This document shows positions 42,301 to 42,332 of a stretch of DNA of 42,332 nt, one piece after another; the stretch's first letter is position 1, and each line of letters starts with the position of its first letter. The position numbers and the translations under genes were made by a program. This stretch comes from Candidatus Omnitrophota bacterium. Its GTDB lineage: Bacteria > Omnitrophota > Gorgyraeia > Gorgyraeales > Gorgyraeaceae. A model generated the notes under the pieces. The model had not been told where the DNA came from. It ran no database searches and saw only the letters and a program-made list of their open reading frames with translations. The stretch spans positions 1 through 42,332 of the forward strand of contig JAHIPS010000092.1 of the NCBI GenBank assembly GCA_018902915.1, written 5' to 3'.

Positions 42301-42332
42301 TTCCGCCTCAACGGAAAAATACAAAAGATACA
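3..42332 (+). CDS. Giant multidomain protein, 14,110 codons, open at both window edges
   Basis: One frame is open across the whole window with no TAA, TAG or TGA. By chance a stop would be expected about every 20 codons at this base composition. Recognisable domains follow one another in this frame: SecA-like motor, C39-like peptidase, signal-anchor, paired glycoside-hydrolase-like domains, GT48-type glucan synthase, two HExxH domains, adenylate kinase, two kinase-like domains, HIT, PHP, NagB and an HD domain. This shows that the frame is real and is read throughout. The start and stop lie outside the window, so 14,110 residues is a minimum. Codon use is uniform in style (ATA, AGA/AGG, GGA, AAA rich), with a somewhat more GC-rich stretch near 9-19 kb. 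Giant genes of this kind are known from Omnitrophota, which is my best guess for the host. The overall function is unknown; surface glucan synthesis and host attachment or predation are guesses from the domains. Confidence 0.96.
346..1200 (+). other. Gln/Pro-rich linker and helical spacer
   Basis: Residues 116-145 are rich in Gln and Pro, with a repeated QAPD motif at residues 120-123 and again about 20 residues later. That looks like a flexible linker. The following sequence to about residue 400 is charged and predicted helical, with no family I recognise. NEYLGH at residues 251-256 sits after a hydrophobic stretch but does not have metalloprotease spacing. It joins the peptidase-like piece to the beta-rich region downstream. 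Confidence 0.5.
1200..3860 (+). other. Beta-rich region beginning with YD/RHS-like repeats
   Basis: From residue 403 the sequence reads SYDGMGRLEKITY and later WSYDKEGNPTDKV. This recalls YD (RHS) repeats, in which short strands alternate with a Y-D-x-x-G-R turn. The rest, to about residue 1285, is a long run of alternating hydrophobic and polar residues with frequent glycine and asparagine turns. This is typical of stacked beta domains in large surface proteins. I recognise no catalytic motif. The RHS likeness is weak and based on a few turns only. A beta-helix or immunoglobulin-like stack is equally possible. Confidence 0.4.
3860..5400 (+). other. Helical region with several hydrophobic segments
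   Basis: Residues about 1290-1800 are mostly helical. The most hydrophobic stretch is near residues 1355-1410, with aromatic and aliphatic runs such as PVYSVASFTNFITGFLPYA followed by VYLLAAHMVV. Further moderately hydrophobic helices occur around residues 1420-1440, 1495-1530 and 1620-1660, mixed with basic stretches. These could be membrane-associated or re-entrant helices, or a buried helical core; none is a clean transmembrane segment. I do not recognise the family. Confidence 0.4.
5400..5850 (+). other. Ser/Pro/Thr-rich linker
   Basis: Residues about 1800-1950 begin with short beta-like segments around VVTIYGPDGSLVSQIAVSG. They continue into a low-complexity stretch rich in Ser, Pro, Thr and Val (near SPTTGLPITAESVSSESSIP), which looks unstructured. 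It separates the hydrophobic helical region from the SecA-like part. Confidence 0.5.
5850..7880 (+). other. Degenerate SecA-like (DEAD-type) motor domain
   Basis: Three landmarks fall in the order found in SecA. First, near residues 2020-2030, EGINERSEGKMVA matches the SecA Walker A region EGkIAEMkTGEGKTLVA, but the glycine-rich loop and the Thr after Lys are lost. Second, VDEHQSFLASPQMI at residue 2161 resembles the Walker B segment VDEvDSiLIDeARTPLI. Third, at residue 2547, GRVGAYRAGAPEGKVEFYLN resembles the arginine-finger motif GRxGRQGDPGxSRFYLS. A segment like the helicase second domain (NLIVFAPIREGLNPVASAV) lies just before it. SecA drives protein export with ATP. Here the altered Walker A suggests a non-hydrolysing scaffold. 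The length between landmarks is shorter than in true SecA. The match is by eye and moderate. Confidence 0.5.
7880..9090 (+). other. Charged helical and coiled-coil spacer
   Basis: Residues about 2627-3030 are rich in Glu, Lys, Leu and Arg with heptad-like spacing, notably around RLTARELEEILELNKEEKRD and AKLKDLESIVTSLEKETTP. There are no hydrophobic membrane spans and no catalytic motif that I can see. It probably forms long helices linking the SecA-like part to the peptidase-like part. Confidence 0.5.
9090..9690 (+). other. Acidic domain of unknown fold
   Basis: Residues about 3030-3230 start with a Lys/Ala-rich linker (RKAAAEKKPKA) and continue as an acidic, mixed alpha/beta sequence with strands such as GIHAKVIVGLDGKTKMVI and SIPCIGVLYRGETAIP. 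No family is recognised. It precedes the C39-like domain and may be part of the same globular unit. Confidence 0.35.
9645..9686 (+). repeat. In-frame tandem duplication, 21 bases x 2
   Basis: The seven-residue unit REDNIK plus V or D occurs twice back to back. The period is 21 bases, so the frame is kept. It is the first of five short in-frame duplications between 9.6 and 11.7 kb. Confidence 0.9.
9690..10880 (+). other. C39-like cysteine peptidase domain
   Basis: Residues 3413-3421 read AINCGVVSL, with the cysteine at residue 3416. KAWLKEM and a long helical stretch follow. Then, after about 97 residues, a strand pair reads IIIGIVHPDEHFLVGIGKSG with a histidine at residue 3513. Cys-Gly at a helix start followed by HF[VL]V about 70-100 residues later is the catalytic arrangement of C39 peptidases and their papain-fold relatives. 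C39 peptidases remove double-glycine leaders from exported peptides. A later strand (GETIYAIVPATYDGEG) could complete the sheet. The upstream part, residues 3230-3400, has alternating strands and helices and no separate identity. The domain lies before the signal-anchor and would be cytosolic in my model. A transglutaminase-like fold is the main alternative. Confidence 0.5.
10605..10676 (+). repeat. In-frame tandem duplication, 36 bases x 2
   Basis: The 12-residue unit EIGVPIDELIRK is followed at once by EIGVSIDELIRK. The two 36-base copies differ at one base. The duplication lies inside the C39-like domain, after the histidine strand. Confidence 0.95.
11001..11042 (+). repeat. In-frame tandem duplication, 21 bases x 2
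   Basis: The unit KELRKV is duplicated with a 21-base period (EKELRKV then KKELRKV), with one base difference. Just upstream, AAVRVSEGAAVSE is a similar imperfect doubling. Confidence 0.9.
11139..11168 (+). repeat. In-frame tandem duplication, 15 bases x 2
   Basis: LGPEN is followed by LGPEV; period 15 bases. It lies 0.1 kb before the signal-anchor segment. Confidence 0.85.
11250..11400 (+). other. Internal signal peptide or signal-anchor segment
   Basis: A basic stretch (RTRLVRSAK, then SPARA) is followed by a hydrophobic core, MLFLVFLSVLSMIIVTVPL, starting at the in-frame ATG at 11328, and then QAETG. Basic N-region, hydrophobic core and a short polar end with Ala is the layout of a Sec signal peptide. 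A signal peptidase cut after LQA is conceivable, although Leu is not the best residue at -3. With positive charges on the N-terminal side, the following part should be outside the cytoplasm. I see no convincing Shine-Dalgarno sequence before 11328, and the upstream frame is open. It therefore looks like a former N-terminus absorbed into a longer protein, or a membrane anchor. Confidence 0.7.
11400..13500 (+). other. Probably exported region, mixed alpha/beta, unrecognised
   Basis: After the signal-like segment comes an Ala/Gln/Thr-rich linker (residues about 3850-3915). About 590 residues of charged sequence follow, with many short strands, for example ILIPKDKVEEYELDE, EDGVPLRFYADKERM and LNGHEFDGHVVALIKDRD. 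There are no membrane spans and very few cysteines. I find no catalytic signature. The region is probably made of repeated small beta/alpha modules that act as a spacer between the anchor and the strand-rich region at 13.5 kb. Confidence 0.4.
11661..11721 (+). repeat. Direct repeat AQGAATT, 22 bases, 39-base period
   Basis: A 22-base string coding AQGAATT occurs at 11661-11682 and 11700-11721 without mismatch, in an Ala/Gln/Thr-rich linker. The 39-base period keeps the frame. Confidence 0.9.
13500..14790 (+). other. Strand-rich region, possible outer-membrane beta-barrel or beta-sandwich
   Basis: Residues about 4500-4930 have repeated stretches of alternating hydrophobic and polar residues of beta-strand length, separated by Gly/Asn/Asp turns. 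Examples are LTPTLTFNLPVNVEVG, YGIKFAKPIDLDNLKIG, NLGIAIPVSYSANLP, DIQYTLALTNKENKSGILLQ and YIIAKAYKGSVGIFIAQP. Consecutive amphipathic strands of this kind occur in outer-membrane barrels. A charged helical insertion (residues about 4610-4665) interrupts the pattern, and no terminal aromatic insertion signal is visible. A soluble beta-sandwich is just as possible. Its place after the signal-anchor fits a non-cytoplasmic location. Confidence 0.35.
14790..16680 (+). other. Helical segment, Pro/Glu linker and mixed domain, unrecognised
   Basis: Residues about 4930-5020 form a Lys/Glu-rich helix. It is followed by a Pro/Glu/Lys linker (near IEKPAPAIEKRTEITQPEKP). Residues 5040-5280 look alpha-helical and 5210-5420 mixed, with strands such as FTVIYSVKGFVRLKYEGERI. 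I assign no function. It connects the strand-rich region to the first glycoside-hydrolase-like domain. Confidence 0.4.
16680..18000 (+). other. Glycoside-hydrolase-like (alpha/alpha) domain, copy 1
   Basis: About 440 residues. Landmarks in order: WRFTFDMGLGGIF; GFFYTAYDV; GPNAWIGIRTAH; AIEHNFDCYVLFRYLGDKI (histidine at residue 5701); ARRGF-type helices ending in GRFIRGI; VATDVQAWGASIVAIY; and AVEWINYMVTAYLHAAD. Repeated helix pairs with conserved Asn-Ala-Trp, Glu-His-Asn and Asp-Val-Gln-Ala-Trp-Gly turns resemble bacterial (alpha/alpha)6-barrel carbohydrate enzymes with S[TVI]EHNxDxY and DVQAWG motifs. The Glu and Asp of those turns are candidate catalytic residues. I cannot name the GH family. 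A second copy follows, and a beta-glucan synthase lies further along the same chain. This suggests trimming or remodelling of the polymer outside the membrane. Confidence 0.55.
18000..18430 (+). other. Charged linker between the two glycoside-hydrolase-like domains
   Basis: Residues about 6000-6143 are dominated by Glu, Lys, Gln and Pro (for example KQKPEEIKEQKEEKLQGH and KQQEKQELQVIKAG). Such low-complexity charged linkers separate folded modules. There is no family match. Confidence 0.7.
18430..19690 (+). other. Glycoside-hydrolase-like (alpha/alpha) domain, copy 2
   Basis: This is a paralogue of the preceding domain with the same landmarks in the same order: WMFTFDLALDNIL; GLFYTAYEV; GPNAWIGIKLAH; SIEHNEDHYVLFKYLGNKI (histidine at residue 6285); GRFIRGIKDV; VATDVQAWGASIVTIY; and SVEWTNYMITAYRDIAD. 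In the 56-residue block around DVQAWG, 41 residues are identical to copy 1, so the duplication is fairly old but both copies are conserved. The turn motifs and the EHN and DVQAWG acids are kept in both, which argues that both are functional or at least fold-constrained. As in copy 1, the GH family is not identified. Confidence 0.55.
19690..21830 (+). other. Beta-rich region before the membrane domain, unrecognised
   Basis: Residues about 6563-7275 hold many short strands (for example MYFSIVQFDENQKKEIY, RIVFYTPENRTIAYIAGKS and GYRYRARAW-like patterns) with few helices and few cysteines. There is no catalytic signature. In the topology model this is the last extracytoplasmic part before the chain re-enters the membrane at 21.84 kb. 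It may serve as a spacer or a binding platform. Confidence 0.4.
21834..21920 (+). other. Transmembrane segment with positively charged C-flank
   Basis: Residues about 7279-7300 (LYSLAIASTVVLILLFIFPI) form a clear membrane helix followed by AKRFVRKER. By the positive-inside rule the C-terminal side is cytoplasmic, so this helix enters the cell from outside. That places everything between the 11.3 kb anchor and here outside. Confidence 0.85.
22620..23410 (+). other. N-terminal transmembrane bundle of the glucan-synthase-like domain
   Basis: Three hydrophobic clusters can be seen: residues about 7545-7590 (GSAGLIIAGPILGITPLLIG and beyond), 7610-7680 (WFVTSIFVGAAVVLGLAGFV and beyond), and 7722-7800 (VFVFTFLAVP, ILLASILMVGGVPLGSLLII, SVFVLFFFVDVFSFFYLV). 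They are separated by basic loops such as NKKR, KKQMEKPQ and RKRAIK. I estimate five to eight helices. RGWKSFVRSHIWFV resembles the FVExRSFxHLYRSFDRMW stretch of callose synthases that precedes their first helices. Confidence 0.75.
23410..25090 (+). other. Catalytic region of the glucan-synthase-like domain
   Basis: Residues about 7803-8363. All the internal GT48 boxes listed for the whole domain fall here, ending with the helix-forming RQIYRILRSKKFPWWSKMML, which corresponds to the SRDxYRLGxxFDFFRMLSF segment. The region is about 560 residues long, shorter than in plants, where the same boxes span several hundred more. It lacks membrane helices, as expected for the cytosolic core. The UDP-glucose site in the family involves the RVLA-YGH and SED boxes, and both are recognisable. 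The glycines and the HREYLQFGKAR stretch (family HHEYIQVGKGR) are mostly kept, with G to A in KGR. Confidence 0.75.
25090..26040 (+). other. C-terminal transmembrane bundle of the glucan-synthase-like domain
   Basis: Hydrophobic clusters lie at residues about 8367-8440 (LVFSLGFYFKKPAVAFLIP and FLGISGFVAFPGIILLGFAG), 8450-8465, 8523-8565 (TSFIFVTAATLGMWLWASP, ILWSLFYIIGIFFWG) and 8640-8668 (VYFVVGLYIFIVNVVAGLVT). GFYF at the first helix matches the VGFYF start of the C-terminal bundle in FKS and callose synthases. The last helix is followed by RKVKKIFRHSR, so the chain ends on the cytosolic side. Confidence 0.75.
26079..26342 (+). repeat. Helical repeat unit 1 (88 codons)
   Basis: The unit starts LTKLQIHQDLQNARLQI and contains LPQELTTALLDLNNNALTEA. 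The next copy begins exactly 264 bases later. The 66-base string at 26199-26264 is identical to units 2 and 3 except for the G/A difference in unit 3. The flanking bases have diverged, so this is the older copy. Confidence 0.9.
26343..26560 (+). repeat. Helical repeat unit 2
   Basis: It starts LTKPQIHQDLQNAREQIEQ and ends with the 120-base block at 26430-26549 (ITNFISTLWNTLP onward to ERMD). That block matches 27168-27287 at 119 of 120 bases. The encoded Gln/Leu/Asn-rich helices look like a coiled coil or small helical bundle on the cytosolic side of the last membrane helix. Confidence 0.9.
26560..26957 (+). other. Basic spacer between helical repeats 2 and 3
   Basis: Residues about 8853-8985 are very basic and aromatic (for example KVRGKFFAPSKNTKNFIKKY and KKPFAWSIFRLTRMFGSKKK). 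They are unlike the Gln-rich repeats on either side. This could be a membrane-surface or nucleic-acid-contacting stretch. I see no family. Confidence 0.45.
26958..27287 (+). repeat. Helical repeat unit 3, split by an insertion
   Basis: The first half (26958-27009, TKPQIHQDLQNAREQIE) and second half (27168-27287, ITNFISTLWNTLP to ERMD) match unit 2. They are separated by about 52 unrelated residues beginning VDWEALSDTNKANF. The second half differs from unit 2 by a single synonymous G/A change in 120 bases. Confidence 0.9.
27290..27900 (+). other. HExxH domain, copy 1 (metallopeptidase-like)
   Basis: The domain opens with short strands (VNITVSVDSAGNIEIND) and a helix. Then come IAEHKPDRIE and LLRAPPKHYEEK, and GILTHEFIHFLNPE with the zinc-binding HEFIH at 27690-27704 (residues 9230-9234). 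LTIEYYREHPEVLDAVLYTL follows. HExxH in a helix is the zinc site of many metallopeptidases; the third ligand may be among the downstream Glu or His residues. Copy 2 at 33.1-33.6 kb is identical at 69 of 101 residues and keeps the motif. The domain could act on other proteins or on the giant chain itself. The family is not named. Confidence 0.6.
28040..29470 (+). other. Nucleotidyltransferase-like (sugar-phosphate) domain
   Basis: After a strand (ELNIYIYSAGAASRMMKTL) a glycine-alanine loop, SAGAASRM, starts at about residue 9366. It is placed like the AGGxGSRL phosphate loop of sugar-nucleotide pyrophosphorylases and resembles the GAASRM loop of DUF4301-type proteins. A coiled-coil insertion follows (residues 9420-9460). 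Then come GPRHLKALTDGIKAM, VSLGVNSEI, IVLIMNDFDYGY, and NNFTGQKGGLLAG followed by GPFGFLVEGLAIKTD. Last is a DNNNGILPMSI segment, which recalls the C-terminal part of UDP-glucose pyrophosphorylase-type enzymes. An adenylate kinase domain follows directly. The usual lysine of the PKxL motif is not obvious, so it may be inactive or a distant relative. Confidence 0.45.
29490..30110 (+). other. Adenylate kinase-like domain with reduced LID
   Basis: ICILLVGPAASGKGTSSR has the P-loop at residues 9839-9847 (GPAASGKGT). HISTGEILREEQR at residue 9861 matches the HxSTGDLLR NMP-binding motif, and GFIFDGFPRTETQAAHLD at 9915 matches the DGFPRT motif. Adenylate kinase transfers phosphate between ATP and AMP. 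These three motifs keep the P-loop Lys and the DGFPR Arg. The part after ERRKRRIERD is short. It lacks the usual zinc- or tyrosine-containing LID with its YHxxxxPP signature and goes directly to helices. Either LID-lacking short-type nucleoside monophosphate kinase activity is kept, or the domain has become regulatory. It is part of cassette A (HExxH, nucleotide domains, HEAT, kinase). Confidence 0.8.
30110..31800 (+). other. Helical, HEAT-like region
   Basis: Residues about 10040-10600 are nearly all helical. The second half shows HEAT-like phasing, for example RKALAYALGTAGDIRIKDDL, RDELIWFVLSGKI and RAEAACEVAAQTLIDLSEF. Paired helices with a conserved Ala-Leu-Gly and a following Asp are characteristic. 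Such solenoids usually hold partner proteins. A comparable region lies before the second kinase-like domain. Confidence 0.45.
31800..32740 (+). other. Kinase-like domain, copy 1 (HipA or PI3/4-kinase type)
   Basis: A strand with a lysine (HIMVKSGTDYS, Lys at residue 10656) leads into helix IGNKMFALAGLPVPKMSI. The catalytic-loop segment reads DDRDRSPWN (32193-32219), and the metal-binding motif HIDFGSS has Asp at residue 10766. The order Lys strand, D-x-x-x-x-N loop, DFG is that of atypical kinases such as HipA and phosphatidylinositol kinases. The histidine of the usual DRH is replaced by Ser here. Activity is possible because the Asp, Asn and DFG are kept. The substrate is unknown. Confidence 0.55.
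32740..33130 (+). other. Beta-rich connector between cassettes A and B
   Basis: Residues about 10914-11043 have several strands (GHLIVKILSDYEWKVELYYN, VEIKVHLYPATI) and probably form a small beta-sandwich. They end where the second HExxH domain begins (RATVNIRSKEVVNIKG). The corresponding strands occur before HExxH copy 1. Confidence 0.45.
33130..33600 (+). other. HExxH domain, copy 2
   Basis: This is a paralogue of the domain at 27.3-27.9 kb, with 69 of 101 residues identical from IAEHKPDRIE to the helix ending WLDQL. The metal site HEILH lies at 33387-33401 (residues 11129-11133), so both copies keep the HExxH histidines and glutamate. It opens cassette B, which continues with HIT and PHP domains. 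Confidence 0.6.
33600..33840 (+). other. Short linker with strand segments
   Basis: Residues about 11200-11280 connect HExxH copy 2 with the HIT-like domain. They contain MEMIKSRSLGGRFTDADTGD and a few strands but no recognisable motif. Confidence 0.5.
33840..34440 (+). other. HIT-like (GalT/Ap4A phosphorylase type) domain
   Basis: CPLCC at residue 11298 supplies a zinc-type Cys pair. It is followed by FELVVNNNAWKVYPKRRYFNI and GHLLLIPDVS. The catalytic triad region is NSPHAGASANHIHLHIF with HIHLHIFH at 34176-34199. HxHxHxx is the nucleophile motif of HIT enzymes, which cleave or transfer nucleoside monophosphates, and the preceding NxPHxGASAxH is typical of the Ap4A phosphorylase and GalT-related branch. 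A strand-rich second half follows (YNLMVTGNKIYIIPRDIE). All three motif histidines are present, so activity is plausible. The substrate could be a dinucleoside polyphosphate or a nucleotide sugar. Confidence 0.75.
34440..34860 (+). other. Helical spacer
   Basis: Residues about 11480-11620 are charged helices with Lys/Glu/Leu heptads (for example EEIDKDSIISALNKMSLTGE, LVSALVLIENMLAEPEARLK). They link the HIT and PHP domains. Confidence 0.55.
34860..35820 (+). other. PHP-domain phosphoesterase
   Basis: RIDLHCHTYYSDGWGTPSGI carries the first metal-binding HxH (DLHCH at 34869-34883) at the start of the PHP fold. DHNTF at residues 11656-11660 is the second motif. VFVGTEFDL supplies the Glu, IMPHPGE at residues about 11829-11835 the next His, and GSDTHD at 11900-11905 the final Asp and His. 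These are the expected metal ligands, in order and at normal spacing. PHP domains hydrolyse phosphoesters such as histidinol phosphate, nucleoside bisphosphates or DNA 3' ends. The substrate is not predictable from this sequence. The inserted helices between the third and fourth motifs (residues about 11700-11800) make it longer than the smallest members. Confidence 0.85.
35820..36780 (+). other. Helical and HEAT-like region
   Basis: After a Pro/Arg stretch (FPPRRNDLKEEDLPGQI), residues about 12060-12250 show HEAT-type paired helices. Examples are TLKIIAAEMLGEMGIKEAINQLIKGL, VVQHYIKAIRALGI and DTAVQSLNNLPGK (each written here in part). This resembles the region before the first kinase-like domain and supports the parallel-cassette view. 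Confidence 0.5.
36780..36860 (+). other. Isolated hydrophobic helix
   Basis: SITNIILITMLIFTPRVIAKLLLLVLK is about 25 residues long, interrupted by Pro-Arg and Lys. It may be a membrane-inserted or membrane-surface helix, or a buried helix. If it crosses the membrane, the second kinase-like domain would be on the other side, which seems unlikely for an ATP enzyme. Confidence 0.5.
37020..37935 (+). other. Kinase-like domain, copy 2 (HipA or PI3/4-kinase type)
   Basis: WVLLKGGNDYTLSMDYIGTR carries the strand lysine at residue 12386. The helix IFQLAGLPTPNVSLVRLP is paralogous to FALAGLPVPKMSIAK of copy 1. The catalytic loop reads CQDRHPTNMLF (Asp 12464, Asn 12469). The metal motif FADFGAS has Asp 12502, which makes a full DRHxxN plus DFG set. 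This copy therefore looks more intact than copy 1, where the loop His is Ser. It is followed by a C-terminal helical part (LLIILLGARN, NFARALKAITDEQIETIV), also mirrored in copy 1 (MLQAISDRQIDSIVEVAV). Confidence 0.6.
37935..38960 (+). other. Linker and helical region with a possible decayed HExxH (KELKH)
   Basis: The strands VRVTVGIDGKVKGEP resemble the strands that open the two HExxH domains (ITVSVDSAGNIEIND, ATVNIRSKEVVNIKG). About 50 residues later LKKELKHMED places KELKH at 38271-38285, where HExxH would be expected but with Lys for the first His. A long helical stretch follows (residues 12770-12900). It contains YASARDLKEGKGTIAKAIE and no other motif. I read this cautiously as a third, inactivated HExxH-type unit that opens a third cassette. 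Confidence 0.3.
38832..38945 (+). repeat. Direct repeat flanking NagB, copy 1 (114 bases)
   Basis: This 114-base block (IDKKIQKNKATLRSV through FIRPEKKA) matches 39672-39785 at about 94 percent (7 differences by my count). The spacing is 840 bases, exactly 280 codons, so the frame is preserved. The NagB domain lies between the copies. Confidence 0.95.
38955..39670 (+). other. nagB-like domain: NagB-type glucosamine-6-phosphate deaminase domain
   Basis: VNIVFATGNTMIGFLDNL is the phosphate-binding N-terminal turn. VQAFHLDEYKGLP has Asp at 13045, corresponding to E. coli NagB Asp72. GIGKDGHLAFNEP has Asp 13110, His 13112 and Glu 13117, corresponding to Asp141, His143 and Glu148 with identical spacing. 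VTVVLDEGAATLL closes the fold. NagB converts glucosamine-6-phosphate to fructose-6-phosphate and ammonia, with these residues catalytic. The domain is about 230 residues, close to the family's 230-270. All key residues are present, so activity is plausible. It is a cytosolic metabolic enzyme, which is odd inside a surface-type giant protein. It may feed amino-sugar pools for glycan synthesis or act as a sugar-phosphate sensor. Confidence 0.9.
39672..39785 (+). repeat. Direct repeat flanking NagB, copy 2 (114 bases)
   Basis: Second copy of the block at 38832-38945. It ends in FIRPEKKAFS, where copy 1 has FIRPEKKAVS, and then leads into the coiled coil. The repeat sits right after the final NagB strand. 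Confidence 0.95.
39785..40270 (+). other. Coiled-coil region
   Basis: Residues about 13262-13420 are Lys/Arg/Glu/Leu-rich helices with heptad spacing (for example QKMRILKRIGEDIQRIKSF and EEELKKAQTQQRLEEERNRP). There is no catalytic motif. Confidence 0.6.
40270..42030 (+). other. Unrecognised region
   Basis: Residues about 13423-14010. Visible features are HIHDEHDF near residue 13460, a hydrophobic GKIIVTPTVLDK strand, YFGFGLGVGFGQ (a Gly/Phe-rich stretch near 41225-41260), and acidic and basic helices after it. A Pro/Glu/Ile stretch lies around PEIIPIEEKIEEIIPEEIEI. The Asn/Ser/Asp-rich linker at about 41190-41220 (DDNSSNSNEDRD) suggests a domain border. I see no family. Confidence 0.4.
42030..42332 (+). 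other. RelA/SpoT-type HD domain, degenerate, cut by window end
   Basis: AYKIARETYEKRA, then SGELYLEHVLNVIERLIEWD (histidine at residue 14039), then DDVDILVAALLHKISK (His 14064), line up with the start of the RSH hydrolase domain: AYEFAEKAH, SGEPYIIHPLAVAEIL, DDTIAAALLHDV. The Asp of the HD pair is Lys here (LLHK), so the metal site would be broken. A helix resembling the LVEGVTKL stretch follows (SLRILEIVNKYERAS), and the window ends before the third metal ligand. RSH enzymes make and destroy ppGpp. This copy is predicted not to hydrolyse it, and any synthase domain would lie beyond the window. Confidence 0.6.

Overview
The window is one coding unit. On the + strand, the frame whose codons start at position 3 stays open from the first complete codon (3-5, CAT) to the last (42330-42332, ACA): 14,110 codons with no TAA, TAG or TGA. 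Neither the start nor the stop codon is inside the window. I read this frame by eye from end to end. There is no intergenic stretch over 300 bases, no gene on the other strand that I believe, and no rRNA, tRNA, CRISPR array, promoter or terminator. Residue n below means codon n of this window, which begins at base 3n.

Proteins of this size are very rare. The AT-rich bacterial coding style (many ATA, AGA, AGG and AAA codons) and the patchwork of unrelated enzyme-like domains fit the giant genes known from Omnitrophota (OP3). That assignment is an inference, because no phylogenetic marker is present.

Layout: (1) 0-5.8 kb: a possible caspase-fold peptidase end, a linker, beta-rich repeats and a hydrophobic helical part. 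(2) 5.8-7.9 kb: a degenerate SecA-like motor. (3) 7.9-11.2 kb: helical spacer and a C39-like cysteine peptidase, with a cluster of small in-frame tandem duplications. (4) 11.25-11.4 kb: an internal signal-peptide or signal-anchor-like segment. (5) 11.4-21.8 kb: a probably exported part with a beta-strand-rich possible barrel and two tandem copies of an (alpha/alpha)-type, glycoside-hydrolase-like domain. (6) 21.8-26.0 kb: a membrane protein resembling eukaryotic 1,3-beta-glucan (callose/FKS, GT48) synthase, with transmembrane bundles on both sides of the catalytic part. (7) 26-27.3 kb: a helical repeat in three copies, two sharing 119 of 120 bases. (8) 27.3-37.9 kb: two parallel cassettes, each running HExxH domain, then two nucleotide- or phosphate-handling domains, then HEAT-like helices, then a kinase-like domain. 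The middle domains are a nucleotidyltransferase-like domain and an adenylate kinase in the first, and HIT and PHP domains in the second. (9) 38-39.8 kb: a complete NagB (glucosamine-6-phosphate deaminase) domain between two 114-base direct repeats. (10) 39.8-42.3 kb: coiled coil, unrecognised sequence, and the start of a RelA/SpoT-type HD domain in which the HD pair reads HK.

Working model (inference): the N-terminal part is cytosolic, the chain leaves at the 11.3 kb anchor, and the glycan-processing domains lie outside. It re-enters at 21.85 kb before a cytosolic glucan synthase core, and the nucleotide enzymes and kinases stay inside. The positively charged flanks of the key membrane segments agree with this. 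The peptidase-like domains raise the possibility that the chain is cut into smaller proteins.
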